From positions 62,001 to 126,000 of the forward strand of contig JBFMAX010000001.1 in NCBI GenBank assembly GCA_040755395.1: a stretch of DNA of 64,000 nt, given 5' to 3'. The translations under genes and the position numbers were made by a program. Each line of letters begins with the position of its first letter. Within the stretch, counting starts at the first letter, position 1. Below, in pieces: positions 21,972 to 29,915 of the stretch. Source of the DNA: Nitrospirota bacterium. GTDB lineage: Bacteria; Nitrospirota; Nitrospiria; Nitrospirales; Nitrospiraceae. The notes under the pieces are model-generated. The model was given only the letters and a program-made list of their open reading frames with translations, was not told where the DNA came from and did no database searches.

Positions 21972-23477
21972 TTATTCATACCGCAACGCCTCGATCGGAT
22001 TGAGGCGCGCGGCCTTGTTGGCGGGGTAGAGGCCGAAGAACAGCCCGACAGCCAGCGAAAACAGGAAGGCCACGACAACCGATTCCGCCGAGATGATCGT
22101 CGGCCAGCCGGCCACGACGGTCGTGAGCCGGGCGCCGGCGATGCCGAGCAGGATTCCCACGATGCCGCCGACCAGGCTCAAGGTCATGGCCTCGATCAGG
22201 AATTGAACCAGGATGTGGCGCCGCTTCGCACCCACCGCCATACGAACGCCGATCTCCCTCGTCCGTTCGGTCACCGACACCAGCAGAATGTTCATGATCC
22301 CGATTCCGGCCCCCAGTAACGATACGGCGGCAACCACTGCCAACATTTTGGTCAGCTCCGCATCTGCCGCCTGACCGACACCGCTCATCTCAACGTCCGT
22401 TTTAATCGTAAAGTCGTCCGCTTGACTCGGTCCCTTTCTATGGCGTTCCCGCAACACCGACCGGACCTGCTCGATCGCCAGCGGGATTTCTTCGCGCCCG
22501 TGTGTGGAAGCCAAAATCGCCTCTACCGGTTCCGACAGCGAGCGGCCCTTTACTCTCTGTAGCGCGGTAGAAAACGGGACATAAATCACATCGTCCATGT
22601 CGTAGCCGAAGGCGTTCACACCTTTTGGTCTTAAGACCCCGACCACCTCAAATCCCCACGCTGGGGCGGAGCAACCGGATGGAAGCGCCGGATCGGCACC
22701 ATTGCGGCTCAAGGAACTCTGCAACGGTTCATACAACGAAAGGGGACCTTGTCCCAAACAGGGCCAACGCAGACCTCCGCCTGTACATGGTAGCTCTCTC
22801 GCTCCGGTCTCCGACTTCCCTGGTCGGGCTTTCTGCTCGAGCAACGGAAAAGGTCGGACGCATCCTGCATTGACCTGCGCCCCTTCACCTGTTCCCTTCG
22901 TTGAACCATTCGACGGGACGGCGCTTTTGGACAGTCGTATCTGTGCGGATATCGCTTCCTCTCCGATCTCAAAAAGATTCTCAAGGACCGTTCGTCCGAC
23001 TATGGCAACCGACTTGTTGCGTACGAGATCTTCCTCGTCAAAAGGCCTGCCCGCGACAAAGGACCAGTTGCGGATCTCCAAGCAACTCGGAGTAATTCCG
23101 ACGACACGCGTTTTCCAATTCCGAGACCCGCGGACTGCCTGCACCGTTTCTCCGACCGTCCAGCAAGTCGACTTTAACAGGGGAACGGCTTCCTGCAACG
23201 CCTGCCCATCCGCAACCGTTAACGCCGCGGAAATTTCCGGGGTCTGCCGAATCCCACGAACCATCGGTGCGCCAGGATTCACGAAGATTGCATTGGTCCC
23301 GATTGCGAGAATCTGATCGACCACGGCCGACTTCGCACCGCTACCGATCGCGATGGTGATCAAAACGGCGCCGACCCCAAGACCCAGACTCGCGATGCTG
23401 AGCAAGGACCGAAAAGGATGGCGAGCCGCTCCATCAATACCGACTCGGATGAGCTCTCTGACGGCGACCCGAACCAT
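21972..23477 (-). CDS. MacB-type ABC permease, paralogue 2, with internal insertion
   Basis: 501 aa. It has the FtsX/MacB layout: N-terminal helix, periplasmic core, and three C-terminal helices ending in GLYPANKAARLNPIEALRYE. It lacks its own ATPase and follows macA-macB genes on the same strand, so it probably shares the ATPase at 24818-25543. Compared with the paralogue at 23583-24818 it has about 85 extra residues between QIRL and FEVVGVLRPKG, rich in Gly, Pro, Ser and Cys. The extra DNA is framed by inverted arms. Its last 109 codons are nearly identical in DNA to the paralogue. Confidence 0.8.
   Translation of the reverse strand: MVRVAVRELIRVGIDGAARHPFRSLLSIASLGLGVGAVLITIAIGSGAKSAVVDQILAIGTNAIFVNPGAPMVRGIRQTPEISAALTVADGQALQEAVPLLKSTCWTVGETVQAVRGSRNWKTRVVGITPSCLEIRNWSFVAGRPFDEEDLVRNKSVAIVGRTVLENLFEIGEEAISAQIRLSKSAVPSNGSTKGTGEGAQVNAGCVRPFPLLEQKARPGKSETGARELPCTGGGLRWPCLGQGPLSLYEPLQSSLSRNGADPALPSGCSAPAWGFEVVGVLRPKGVNAFGYDMDDVIYVPFSTALQRVKGRSLSEPVEAILASTHGREEIPLAIEQVRSVLRERHRKGPSQADDFTIKTDVEMSGVGQAADAELTKMLAVVAAVSLLGAGIGIMNILLVSVTERTREIGVRMAVGAKRRHILVQFLIEAMTLSLVGGIVGILLGIAGARLTTVVAGWPTIISAESVVVAFLFSLAVGLFFGLYPANKAARLNPIEALRYE
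21980..22308. repeat. near-identical 329-bp tract, copy 1 (permease 3' end)
   Basis: Matches 23591-23919 with one mismatch that I can see (C at 22257 against T). Identity stops abruptly at 22309/23920, beyond which the two permease genes are clearly diverged. This pattern points to recent gene conversion. Confidence 0.9.
22726..22907. repeat. inverted-arm insertion inside the permease gene
   Basis: Arms GGTTCATACAACGAAAGGGGA (22726-22746, split by small gaps) and TGTTCCCTTCGTTGAACC (22890-22907) are complementary. They bracket most of the sequence absent from the paralogue. The insert keeps the reading frame open. Confidence 0.5.
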
Positions 23478-23582
23478 GGTCGTTCCGCTCTGCTGCGGTT
23501 ATGGGGATTCGGCATCCGTGGGCCGAAGCATCCGAATCACCTGGGACACGATGGCGAGAGATCCGCTTCGCCGGACATCGCC

Positions 23583-24818
23583 TCATTCGTACCGCAACGC
23601 CTCGATCGGATTGAGGCGCGCGGCCTTGTTGGCGGGGTAGAGGCCGAAGAACAGCCCGACAGCCAGCGAAAACAGGAAGGCCACGACAACCGATTCCGCC
23701 GAGATGATCGTCGGCCAGCCGGCCACGACGGTCGTGAGCCGGGCGCCGGCGATGCCGAGCAGGATTCCCACGATGCCGCCGACCAGGCTCAAGGTCATGG
23801 CCTCGATCAGGAATTGAACCAGGATGTGGCGCCGCTTCGCACCCACCGCCATACGAACGCCGATCTCTCTCGTCCGTTCGGTCACCGACACCAGCAGAAT
23901 GTTCATGATCCCGATTCCGCCGACCAGCAACGACACCGACGCGATCGCAAAGAGCATGACCGTCAAGGTCTGGCTGGTCCCTTCCTGCACCCTGCCGATG
24001 TCCACCTGCGTCCGGACCGTGAAGTCGTCGGGCTGGTCCGGCTGCAGACGATGGCGCGCTCGTAAGACCTCGCGGATCTGCTCCACCGCTTCCGGCAGGT
24101 CTTCCGCCCGATCGGTTGAAGCGAAGAGGGCGCCGACCGAGCCGAGGAACATGGTGCCGAAGACCTTGCGTTCGGCCGTCGTGAACGGAATGAAAATGAT
24201 ATCGTCCTGGTCCGAACCCTGGGCGGATTGGCCCTTGGGCGCGAGCACACCGATGACGCGGAACGGCACGTTTTTGATCCGGATCGTCGCGCCGACCGGC
24301 TCCTCGCCCGGATCGAACAGGTTTTCGACCACCGTCTGTCCGACCAAGGCCACACGCGCGGCGCTATCCATGTCGGCCTGCGTGATAGGCCCACCGCTGA
24401 CGAAGGACCAGTCCCGGATTGTCAGATAGCCGGGGGAGATCCCGTTCACCGGGCCGTTCCAATTCTTGTTGCCGTTGACGATCTGCATCACGTCGCGCTT
24501 CGCCCAGGCCGTTTCACGCAGCAAGGGAACCCGCTTTTTCAGTTCCAACGCGTCCGTCACCGTCAAGGTCACGGCGCCGCCCTGTCCCCCGCGAACGCCG
24601 CCCACCGTCGTCGCGCCGGGCAGGATGATGATCACGTTGGTGCCCATGCTGGCCACCTGCGCCTGCACGGCCGCGCGCGCGCCCTGGCCTATGCTGACCA
24701 TGGCGATGACGGCGCCGACGCCGATGACGATGCCCAACATCGTCAAGCCGGCCCGCATCCGATTCCGGCCGAGAATACGCAGGGCCGTGACGACGGTCAA
24801 CCAGACGAACGTCGACAT
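23583..24818 (-). CDS. MacB-type ABC permease, paralogue 1
   Basis: 411 aa. MSTFVWLTVVTALRILGRNRMRAGLTMLGIVIGVGAVIAM is the typical first cytoplasmic segment and helix. A periplasmic MacB_PCD core follows (about 45-270), then three C-terminal helices (SLLVGGIGIMNILLVSVTERTREIGVRMAVGAKR). It acts with an ATPase and a MacA adaptor to export substrates through an outer-membrane channel. ATG at 24818 overlaps the ATPase stop (TGATG), so the two are translationally coupled. Confidence 0.93.
   Translation of the reverse strand: MSTFVWLTVVTALRILGRNRMRAGLTMLGIVIGVGAVIAMVSIGQGARAAVQAQVASMGTNVIIILPGATTVGGVRGGQGGAVTLTVTDALELKKRVPLLRETAWAKRDVMQIVNGNKNWNGPVNGISPGYLTIRDWSFVSGGPITQADMDSAARVALVGQTVVENLFDPGEEPVGATIRIKNVPFRVIGVLAPKGQSAQGSDQDDIIFIPFTTAERKVFGTMFLGSVGALFASTDRAEDLPEAVEQIREVLRARHRLQPDQPDDFTVRTQVDIGRVQEGTSQTLTVMLFAIASVSLLVGGIGIMNILLVSVTERTREIGVRMAVGAKRRHILVQFLIEAMTLSLVGGIVGILLGIAGARLTTVVAGWPTIISAESVVVAFLFSLAVGLFFGLYPANKAARLNPIEALRYE
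23591..23919. repeat. near-identical 329-bp tract, copy 2 (permease 3' end)
   Basis: Second copy of the tract at 21980-22308, offset 1611 bp, same orientation. See that entry. Confidence 0.9.
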
Positions 24819-25543
24819 CAGGTTCCGGGTCTCCTTGCGGCGGAGGCGGACAGGACGTCCGCCCGCCGGTCGCTGATGATTCGCCCGTCCTTCATCCCCA
24901 GTTCGCGGGACGCACAGGCGGCGATGTCCGGTTCGTGCGTGACCAGGATGATGGTGAGGTGGTCTTCGCGGTTCAGTCGCTGCAGAATCCCCATGATCTC
25001 CCGGCTGGACTCGGTATCCAGGTTGCCCGTCGGCTCGTCGGCCAGGAGGATCGACGGCGAGGACACCAGCGCGCGGGCGATGGCGACACGCTGCTGTTGG
25101 CCGCCGGACAGTTGGGTGGGATAGTGATGTTCCCGCCCGGAGAGCCCGACGCGCTCCAAAGCCGCTGCGGCGAGCGCGCGCTGTTCTTTCAAGGACAGGC
25201 CCCGATAGAACAGCGGCAACTGCGCGTTCTCGAGAGCGCTGGTTCTGGGGATGAGATTGAAATTCTGAAAGACGAAGCCGATCTGCCGGTTGCGGATGTC
25301 GGCCAACGTATCCGGCCCGAGTGTGCCGACTTCGACCCCGTCCAGCCAATAGCGTCCCCGGGTCGGTTGATCGAGGCAGCCTATGATGTTCATCAGCGTG
25401 GACTTGCCGGAGCCGGACGCGCCCATCACCGCCACGAACCCGCCGCGCTCGATGGTCAAATCGACGCCGCGCAGCGCCTGGACCTCCACATCGCCGACGC
25501 GATAGATCTTCCAGAGATTCTCGCAAACGATCAGCGCGCCCAT
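24818..25543 (-). CDS. MacB-type ABC transporter ATPase
   Basis: 241 aa. Walker A GASGSGKST (about 43-51), signature [15 protein letters not shown], Walker B ILLADEPTGNLDT and H-loop ILVTHE; LolD/MacB subfamily. ATG 25543 (MGALIVCENLWKIYRVG) is chosen because the longer frame to 25771 reads through the word repeat upstream. It lies between the adaptor and permease genes and overlaps the permease by one base. Confidence 0.94.
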   Translation of the reverse strand: MGALIVCENLWKIYRVGDVEVQALRGVDLTIERGGFVAVMGASGSGKSTLMNIIGCLDQPTRGRYWLDGVEVGTLGPDTLADIRNRQIGFVFQNFNLIPRTSALENAQLPLFYRGLSLKEQRALAAAALERVGLSGREHHYPTQLSGGQQQRVAIARALVSSPSILLADEPTGNLDTESSREIMGILQRLNREDHLTIILVTHEPDIAACASRELGMKDGRIISDRRADVLSASAARRPGT

Positions 25544-25550
25544 AGCCGAA

Positions 25551-25656
25551 ACGTGAATCGTGAAGCGTCGGTCGTACTCGTCGCTCGTATTTCGTATCCC
25601 ACCGTGCGCATCCGGTTCTTTGTACGCGAGATACGCTTCACGCACAACGCGCGACG
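25551..25656. repeat. family-B word-repeat element in the macA-ATPase gap
   Basis: Left arm CGTGAATCGTGAAGCGTCGGTCG and right arm CGAGATACGCTTCACGCACAACG (shown in part) are complementary, with CGTATTTCGTATCCC between. It fills the whole gap between the adaptor stop (25659) and the ATPase start (25543). Confidence 0.65.
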
Positions 25657-25658
25657 AG

Positions 25659-26930
25659 TTAGATCCCGCGTGGGCCGCGCCGTTGGCCCGTGCCGAATCC
25701 CGGCGGCAGTTGATGCGGGGCCCGTTCGCTGCGCGGCAACTCGAGGCCGACGATAACCTGGTCGCCTTCACCCAGCCCGCCGCTGGTCACTTCCGCCGCC
25801 ATCCCGTCGGAGATGCCGGTTTGGACGGTGACCGGCTCCGGCTCGCCGGAGCTTCCCAACCGCCAGACCGTCCTGACCGGTCCGTTCTCGGCGCGAAGCG
25901 CCGGCTGGCTCTGTCCGACCCCGCCGCCGTTCCTTGCCGCCCGGGCTTCCGATGACTGCCCGGCGCTCTGATCGGTCTTGGGCGGCGTAAAGCGCAAGGC
26001 CGCATTCGGCACCTTCAACACCTGGTCTCGCTTGGCCACCACGATCGAGACATTGGCGGTCATGCCTGGCTTGAGTCGAAGATCCCGATTGTCCACTCCG
26101 ACCACGACGTTATACGTCACGACGTTCTGCACGTTGATGGGAGCCAATCGCACCTGCTTGATCACGCCCCGGAATTGTTCCCCAGGGTACGCATCGACCG
26201 TGAACGTCGCTTCCTTGCCTTCGGTGATCCCCCCGATGTCCGATTCGCTGACGTTGGTATCGACCTGCATTTGCGTCAGATCCAAGGCGATCAGGAAGAG
26301 GTTGGGCGTGGCGAAGCTGGCGGCGACGGTCTGGCCCACTTCGACGTTTCTGGCGACCACGATTCCGTTCACCGGCGACCGGATGACGGTGTATTTGAGG
26401 TCCAGTTCGGCCGCGTTGAGCGCGGCCTCCGCCTGCTTGACCTGCGCCTGGGCGAGTTTCAACTGCGCCGCGGCGCTTTCGTAGTTGGTCCGCGCCAGAT
26501 CGACGTCGTTCTGCGAGACAAACTGTTGCGCGATCAGCGAATTCACCCGCTCCAGCTCACGCTTGCGCTGCGCCACATCGGCGCGGGCGCGGACCACATT
26601 CGCCTTGGCCATTTCCAAGTTGCTGGCGGCCTGGTCGCGACGCGCCTTGAACGGCGCCGGATCGATGATGGCGACGACGTCGCCGGCTTTGACGCGTGAA
26701 TTGAAGTCGGCGTGCAGGCTCTTGATCATACCGGAGACTTGCGTCCCCACCTGCACCAACACGACCGGATTGATGGTGCCCGTCGCGGTGACGATCGACA
26801 CGACCGAGCCGCGTTCCACCGGCACGGTCCGGTACCGCATCGGCGGCTGGCGTTCGCCGTTCAAGAAGACGTAGCCCCCGATGGCCAACGCGGCCACGAG
26901 GACCCCGACGATCCAGACGATCTTCCTCAT
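25659..26930 (-). CDS. MacA-like periplasmic adaptor (HlyD/RND membrane-fusion family)
   Basis: 423 aa. A single N-terminal anchor (IVWIVGVLVAALAIGGYVFL) is followed by barrel-sandwich strands (GTQVSGMIKSLHADFNSRVKAGDVVAIIDP), a long alpha-hairpin (about 100-170, Ala/Gln/Lys/Arg-rich), then IRSPVNGIVVARNVEVGQTVAAS and a beta-barrel (LKPGMTANVSI). It links the MacB complex to an outer-membrane factor, which is not encoded nearby. ATG 26930 is preferred over an upstream GTG (26951). First gene of the minus-strand export operon. Confidence 0.92.
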   Translation of the reverse strand: MRKIVWIVGVLVAALAIGGYVFLNGERQPPMRYRTVPVERGSVVSIVTATGTINPVVLVQVGTQVSGMIKSLHADFNSRVKAGDVVAIIDPAPFKARRDQAASNLEMAKANVVRARADVAQRKRELERVNSLIAQQFVSQNDVDLARTNYESAAAQLKLAQAQVKQAEAALNAAELDLKYTVIRSPVNGIVVARNVEVGQTVAASFATPNLFLIALDLTQMQVDTNVSESDIGGITEGKEATFTVDAYPGEQFRGVIKQVRLAPINVQNVVTYNVVVGVDNRDLRLKPGMTANVSIVVAKRDQVLKVPNAALRFTPPKTDQSAGQSSEARAARNGGGVGQSQPALRAENGPVRTVWRLGSSGEPEPVTVQTGISDGMAAEVTSGGLGEGDQVIVGLELPRSERAPHQLPPGFGTGQRRGPRGI

Positions 26931-27010
26931 CGGGCCGATTAGACTCCACACATGCAGGCTGTCTCCGCATTGTACCAGGAGGGCACGGGGGAATCACCCG
27001 GACGAAACAA

Positions 27011-27064
27011 GAGCTAACAGCTCGCAGCGAGCAGCTTAAAGCTGCCCCGTTGTTGGCTGCCGGC
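27011..27064. repeat. family-C word-repeat element (AGCTAACAGCTCGC)
   Basis: GAGCTAACAGCTCGCAGCGAGCAGC faces GCTGCCCCGTTGTTGGCTGCCGGC (both partial). Same vocabulary as the copies at 38280-38353 and 2563-2762. Confidence 0.5.
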
Positions 27065-27128
27065 CATTCACATTTTCAGAACAGTCCCCATGGCCCTTTG
27101 GGCCACCCTGCAGGACGAAAATCGTGGA

Positions 27129-27204
27129 TGGGCGAGAGGCGAGTGGTAAGGGGTTCAACTCCTCGCCTCTCGCCCCGTGCCTCTCGCCTCGCGCCTATTT
27201 TCTA
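27129..27204 (+). repeat. family-A word-repeat element
   Basis: GGCGAGAGGCGAGTGG..AAGGGGTTCAACTCCTCGCC..GCCCCGTGCC: two complementary arms round TTCAAC, ending in the constant CGCGCCTATTTTC (27190-27202). Confidence 0.7.
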
Positions 27205-27221
27205 CACAGGCAGGAATAAGA

Positions 27222-27251
27222 ACGGCCGTTCGTCTCCCGACGAACGGCCGT
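27222..27251 (-). terminator. intrinsic terminator of the HhH lipoprotein gene
   Basis: A perfect 13-bp stem (ACGGCCGTTCGTC/GACGAACGGCCGT) with loop TCCC. On the minus strand it is followed by TTCTTATTCCT. It stands 25 nt after the lipoprotein stop. Confidence 0.85.
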
Positions 27252-27275
27252 CATGCACTCCCTCTCGGCGCCCGC

Positions 27276-28001
27276 CTACGGCGCCACCGTGATGCGGTCC
27301 TTGATCATGTCGAAGGTTTCTTTGGGAAGCACGTTCTTGGCCACCAACTCGCCCTTGATCCGGTATGGTCGATTGCTGACGATGCGGTCGGCCATTTCCT
27401 TCGTCAGGCCGAGGAACAGGACCATGTCGCCGGCCGACGCGGTATTAATGTTCATCGGCGTCACACTCGGTTGAGGAGGCGTCGGCACCGCCGAGGGAGT
27501 CATTGGTCCACCCGGTGCGGCCGCACCCGGAACCGGCGGCGGGCCGGGCGCGGGAACAATCGGCGTGGGCGGCGGCGCGGTGCGCTGACGCTCTTTGAGC
27601 TCTTTTTGGTATCGGGCGACCAGCGACTTCAACGTCTCATTATGCCGTTTCACATCTTCGTATTCCTGGCGAAGGCTGCGGTTCTGCGCCGCGAGCTGTT
27701 TCTGTTTGTCCTCCAGTTCCTTGAGCCGCGCCGCGATGTCGCTGCGTTCCTTGTCGCGGGCGTGCTCGATGCGTTGCAATTCATCGCGGGCCGCCTGCGC
27801 TTCATTGCCGAATTTGACGTTCAGCTCCTTCAGAGTTTTGACTTGCTGCTCGAGGGCGCTTTTTTGCGTCCGCGTCTTCTCCAGTTCCGTCTTGGCAGCG
27901 TCCGCCTCGGCCAGGGCGGCTTTGTACTTGCTGTTGCTCACACAGCCCGCCGCGGCCAGGGCGCCGAGCAGGACCACGCACATCGTGACATACCGCTTCA
28001 T
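27276..28001 (-). CDS. lipoprotein with coiled coil and helix-hairpin-helix domain
   Basis: 241 aa. Signal peptide and lipobox LAAAGC (cysteine near 20) are followed by a long charged coiled coil (about 30-135). A Pro/Ala linker comes next (TPIVPAPGPPPVPGAAAPGG). The C-terminal ComEA-like HhH unit is MNINTASAGDMVLFLGLTKEMADRIV..RPYRIKGEL. The protein is probably anchored in the outer membrane. ATG 28001 follows GAGGAGG. A DNA-binding or structural role is possible but unproven. It has its own promoter and terminator. Confidence 0.85.
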   Translation of the reverse strand: MKRYVTMCVVLLGALAAAGCVSNSKYKAALAEADAAKTELEKTRTQKSALEQQVKTLKELNVKFGNEAQAARDELQRIEHARDKERSDIAARLKELEDKQKQLAAQNRSLRQEYEDVKRHNETLKSLVARYQKELKERQRTAPPPTPIVPAPGPPPVPGAAAPGGPMTPSAVPTPPQPSVTPMNINTASAGDMVLFLGLTKEMADRIVSNRPYRIKGELVAKNVLPKETFDMIKDRITVAP

Positions 28002-28134
28002 GAACGACCTCCTCTCAGCCGTTTCGTTTGCACTCACCCGCGATTTCCCGCTTCAGGGCCGACTCATGCGAAATGGTAAACCTTCAAGACACGACGTCGC
28101 AGGAGAAAAACAGGTGAGATCACGGCGCCAATTG

Positions 28135-28163
28135 TGTGTAGTCCATCGGCCTCGCTTTGTCAA
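28135..28163 (-). promoter_or_regulatory. sigma70-type promoter of the HhH lipoprotein gene
   Basis: Minus-strand TTGACA (28163-28158), 17-nt spacer, TACACA (28140-28135), about 130 nt before the start codon. Confidence 0.55.
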
Positions 28164-28242
28164 CAGATTTGCGCGCATGACGGCCGATTCGCGCGAATGC
28201 GCGCACCGCATGCCGACGTTCCGTTTGAAATCCGCTCGCGGC

Positions 28243-28271
28243 TTGACTGACCACCGGGTCTCTGTGATCAT
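28243..28271 (+). promoter_or_regulatory. possible promoter of uppP
   Basis: TTGACT (28243-28248), 17-nt spacer and a weak GATCAT (28266-28271), 50 nt before the uppP start. Confidence 0.4.
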
Positions 28272-28321
28272 GCGCCGAAACCGCCGTCCCGCATCGACGC
28301 ACCGCAACTCTGGTAGGTGTC

Positions 28322-29191
28322 ATGATCCAGTGGGGTCCGGAGCTCGCCGTCATCCTCGGGCTGGTGGAAGGCCTGACCGAATTCCTGCCGGTCTCCTCGA
28401 CCGGCCATCTCATCCTGATCGGCCATGCCCTCGGCTTTACCGGCGCGATCGCCGCAAGCGTGGAAGTTTCGATTCAATTGGGATCGATCCTGGCGGTGGT
28501 CGCCTATGAGCGCCGCAAGATCGTCGAGCTCTTCTCCCAAGCCGGAAAAGAACAGGCGACCCTGCGGGAGATGCTCAAGACGCGCGGCGGCTGGGTGACG
28601 ACGCTGCGGTGCTCGGCCGAGGCGCACCGCCACCTGTGGTTTCTGCTCGGCCTTGGCGTCGCCTTCCTCCCCGCCGCGCTGGTCGGATTCCTGGCGCACC
28701 GGTGGATCGAGACCTACCTCTTCACCCCGCAGACCGTCGCGGCCTCGCTCATCGTCGGCGGCCTCCTCATCCTCGCCGTAGAGGCGCGCCGTTCGCCGGC
28801 GCAGATCACCCGGCTCGAACATGTCGGGGTGCGGGCCGCCTTCTGGGTCGGCGTCGCGCAGTGCGTCTCGCTGATCCCTGGCATGTCCCGATCCGGATCG
28901 ACGATCGTCGGCGGGTTATTCGCGGGCTTGGACCGGAAGGTGGCGACCGAGTACTCTTTCTTTCTCGCGCTGCCGACGATGATCGCGGCGACGGCCTACA
29001 AGATGGTTACATCCCAATCCCTGTTCTCGAATCAGGACTACCTTGCCCTGGGGCTCGGCCTGGTGGTGTCGTTCGTGGTCGCCTGGGCGGTCATCGCCGC
29101 ATTCCTGACCTTCGTCCAACGGCACACCCTGCGGGTCTTCGCCTACTACCGCCTGATGCTCGGCGCGGTGGTCCTCATGGCTTTTTACTGA
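28322..29191 (+). CDS. uppP: undecaprenyl-diphosphatase
   Basis: Integral membrane phosphatase (BacA) that recycles undecaprenyl diphosphate for peptidoglycan and polysaccharide synthesis. 289 aa, multiple helices. The two active-site motifs are visible: GLVEGLTEFLPVSSTGHLIL (about 13-32) and SLIPGMSRSGSTIVGG (about 183-198). A terminator-like family-H element follows. Confidence 0.97.
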   Translation: MIQWGPELAVILGLVEGLTEFLPVSSTGHLILIGHALGFTGAIAASVEVSIQLGSILAVVAYERRKIVELFSQAGKEQATLREMLKTRGGWVTTLRCSAEAHRHLWFLLGLGVAFLPAALVGFLAHRWIETYLFTPQTVAASLIVGGLLILAVEARRSPAQITRLEHVGVRAAFWVGVAQCVSLIPGMSRSGSTIVGGLFAGLDRKVATEYSFFLALPTMIAATAYKMVTSQSLFSNQDYLALGLGLVVSFVVAWAVIAAFLTFVQRHTLRVFAYYRLMLGAVVLMAFY

Positions 29192-29282
29192 AAGAGCGTG
29201 TGACTGAGCCCGTCATTCGTCAATAGTCATCATGGCCGCAACGCGGCCGCCCTGTTTGACCCGTTGCTTGGCCCCAGAAACG

Positions 29283-29336
29283 CCCCCTCACCCTCCCCTT
29301 TCCCCATCCGGAGGATAAAGGTGAGGGGGGATTTTC
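29283..29336 (+). terminator. intrinsic terminator of uppP (family-H element)
   Basis: CCCCCTCACC (29283-29292) pairs with GGTGAGGGGG (29320-29329), with a smaller internal CCTTTCCCC/GGAGGATAAAGG pairing, followed by ATTTTC. It lies between convergent uppP and lspA. The sequence uses the same words as other family-H elements. Confidence 0.7.
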
Positions 29337-29399
29337 AGGACAGGACTGAAGAGGAAGCGATCGATTAGCGACCGACGCTTGACGCTTGACGAGTGTCGG

Positions 29400-29915
29400 T
29401 CAGGACTGGTCTTCCTGAAGCGCCGGCTCTTGCTGCTTCTTTTCTAGGGCAAAGTGCAGAATCAGGAAGGCGACGCCGACGCTGATGGCGGCGTCGGCGA
29501 CGTTGAAGGCGGGCCAGTGATACACGTCGTAGTAGAAATCCAGGAAGTCGATCACTTCTCCATAGCGCAGCCGATCCAAGAGATTGCCGATCGCCCCGCC
29601 GAGAATCCCTGCGATGCTCAGTTGTCCCATCCAGTCGCGCTCCGGGAGGCGGAACAGGATCGTCCCCAGCAGCACCAGCGCCAGGACGGACGTGAGCCCG
29701 AAGAACACGAAGCGGAACGCGCTGCTGCTCCCCGCCAACAAGCCGAAGGCGGCCCCGGGATTTCTGATGTAGGTCAGGCTGAAGAGGTTGGGGATGATCG
29801 TGATCGACTCATGCAGCCGCATGGTCTGCATGATATACACTTTCGTCACCTGATCCAGGCCGACGACTCCCGAGCTGACCAAGCCCAGGATCAGATAACG
29901 GGTCTTGCCGTTCAC
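29400..29915 (-). CDS. lspA: lipoprotein signal peptidase (signal peptidase II)
   Basis: Inner-membrane aspartyl protease that removes the signal peptide of prolipoproteins. 171 aa, four helices. The conserved blocks are present: GLDQVTK, NPGAAFGLL, GGAIGNLLDRLRYGEVIDFLDF and WPAFNVADAAISVG with the two catalytic aspartates. GTG start overlaps the ileS stop by 4 nt (GTGA), the classical ileS-lspA coupling. Several lipoproteins in this window are its presumed substrates. Confidence 0.97.
   Translation of the reverse strand: MNGKTRYLILGLVSSGVVGLDQVTKVYIMQTMRLHESITIIPNLFSLTYIRNPGAAFGLLAGSSSAFRFVFFGLTSVLALVLLGTILFRLPERDWMGQLSIAGILGGAIGNLLDRLRYGEVIDFLDFYYDVYHWPAFNVADAAISVGVAFLILHFALEKKQQEPALQEDQS

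Larger units (their letters stand above)
26931..27275. other. 345-nt intergenic stretch with two word repeats and a terminator
   Basis: No gene seen. It contains a family-C element (27011-27064), a family-A element (27129-27204) and a perfect-stem terminator (27222-27251). The macA promoter must lie here too, but I cannot pick a convincing -35/-10 pair. Confidence 0.6.

Noticed and set aside
24819-25526. 5' extension of the permease frame (23583-25526) upstream of MSTFVW
   Set aside because: The extension is an alternative-frame reading of the ATPase gene; the permease starts at 24818 where the family N-terminus begins.
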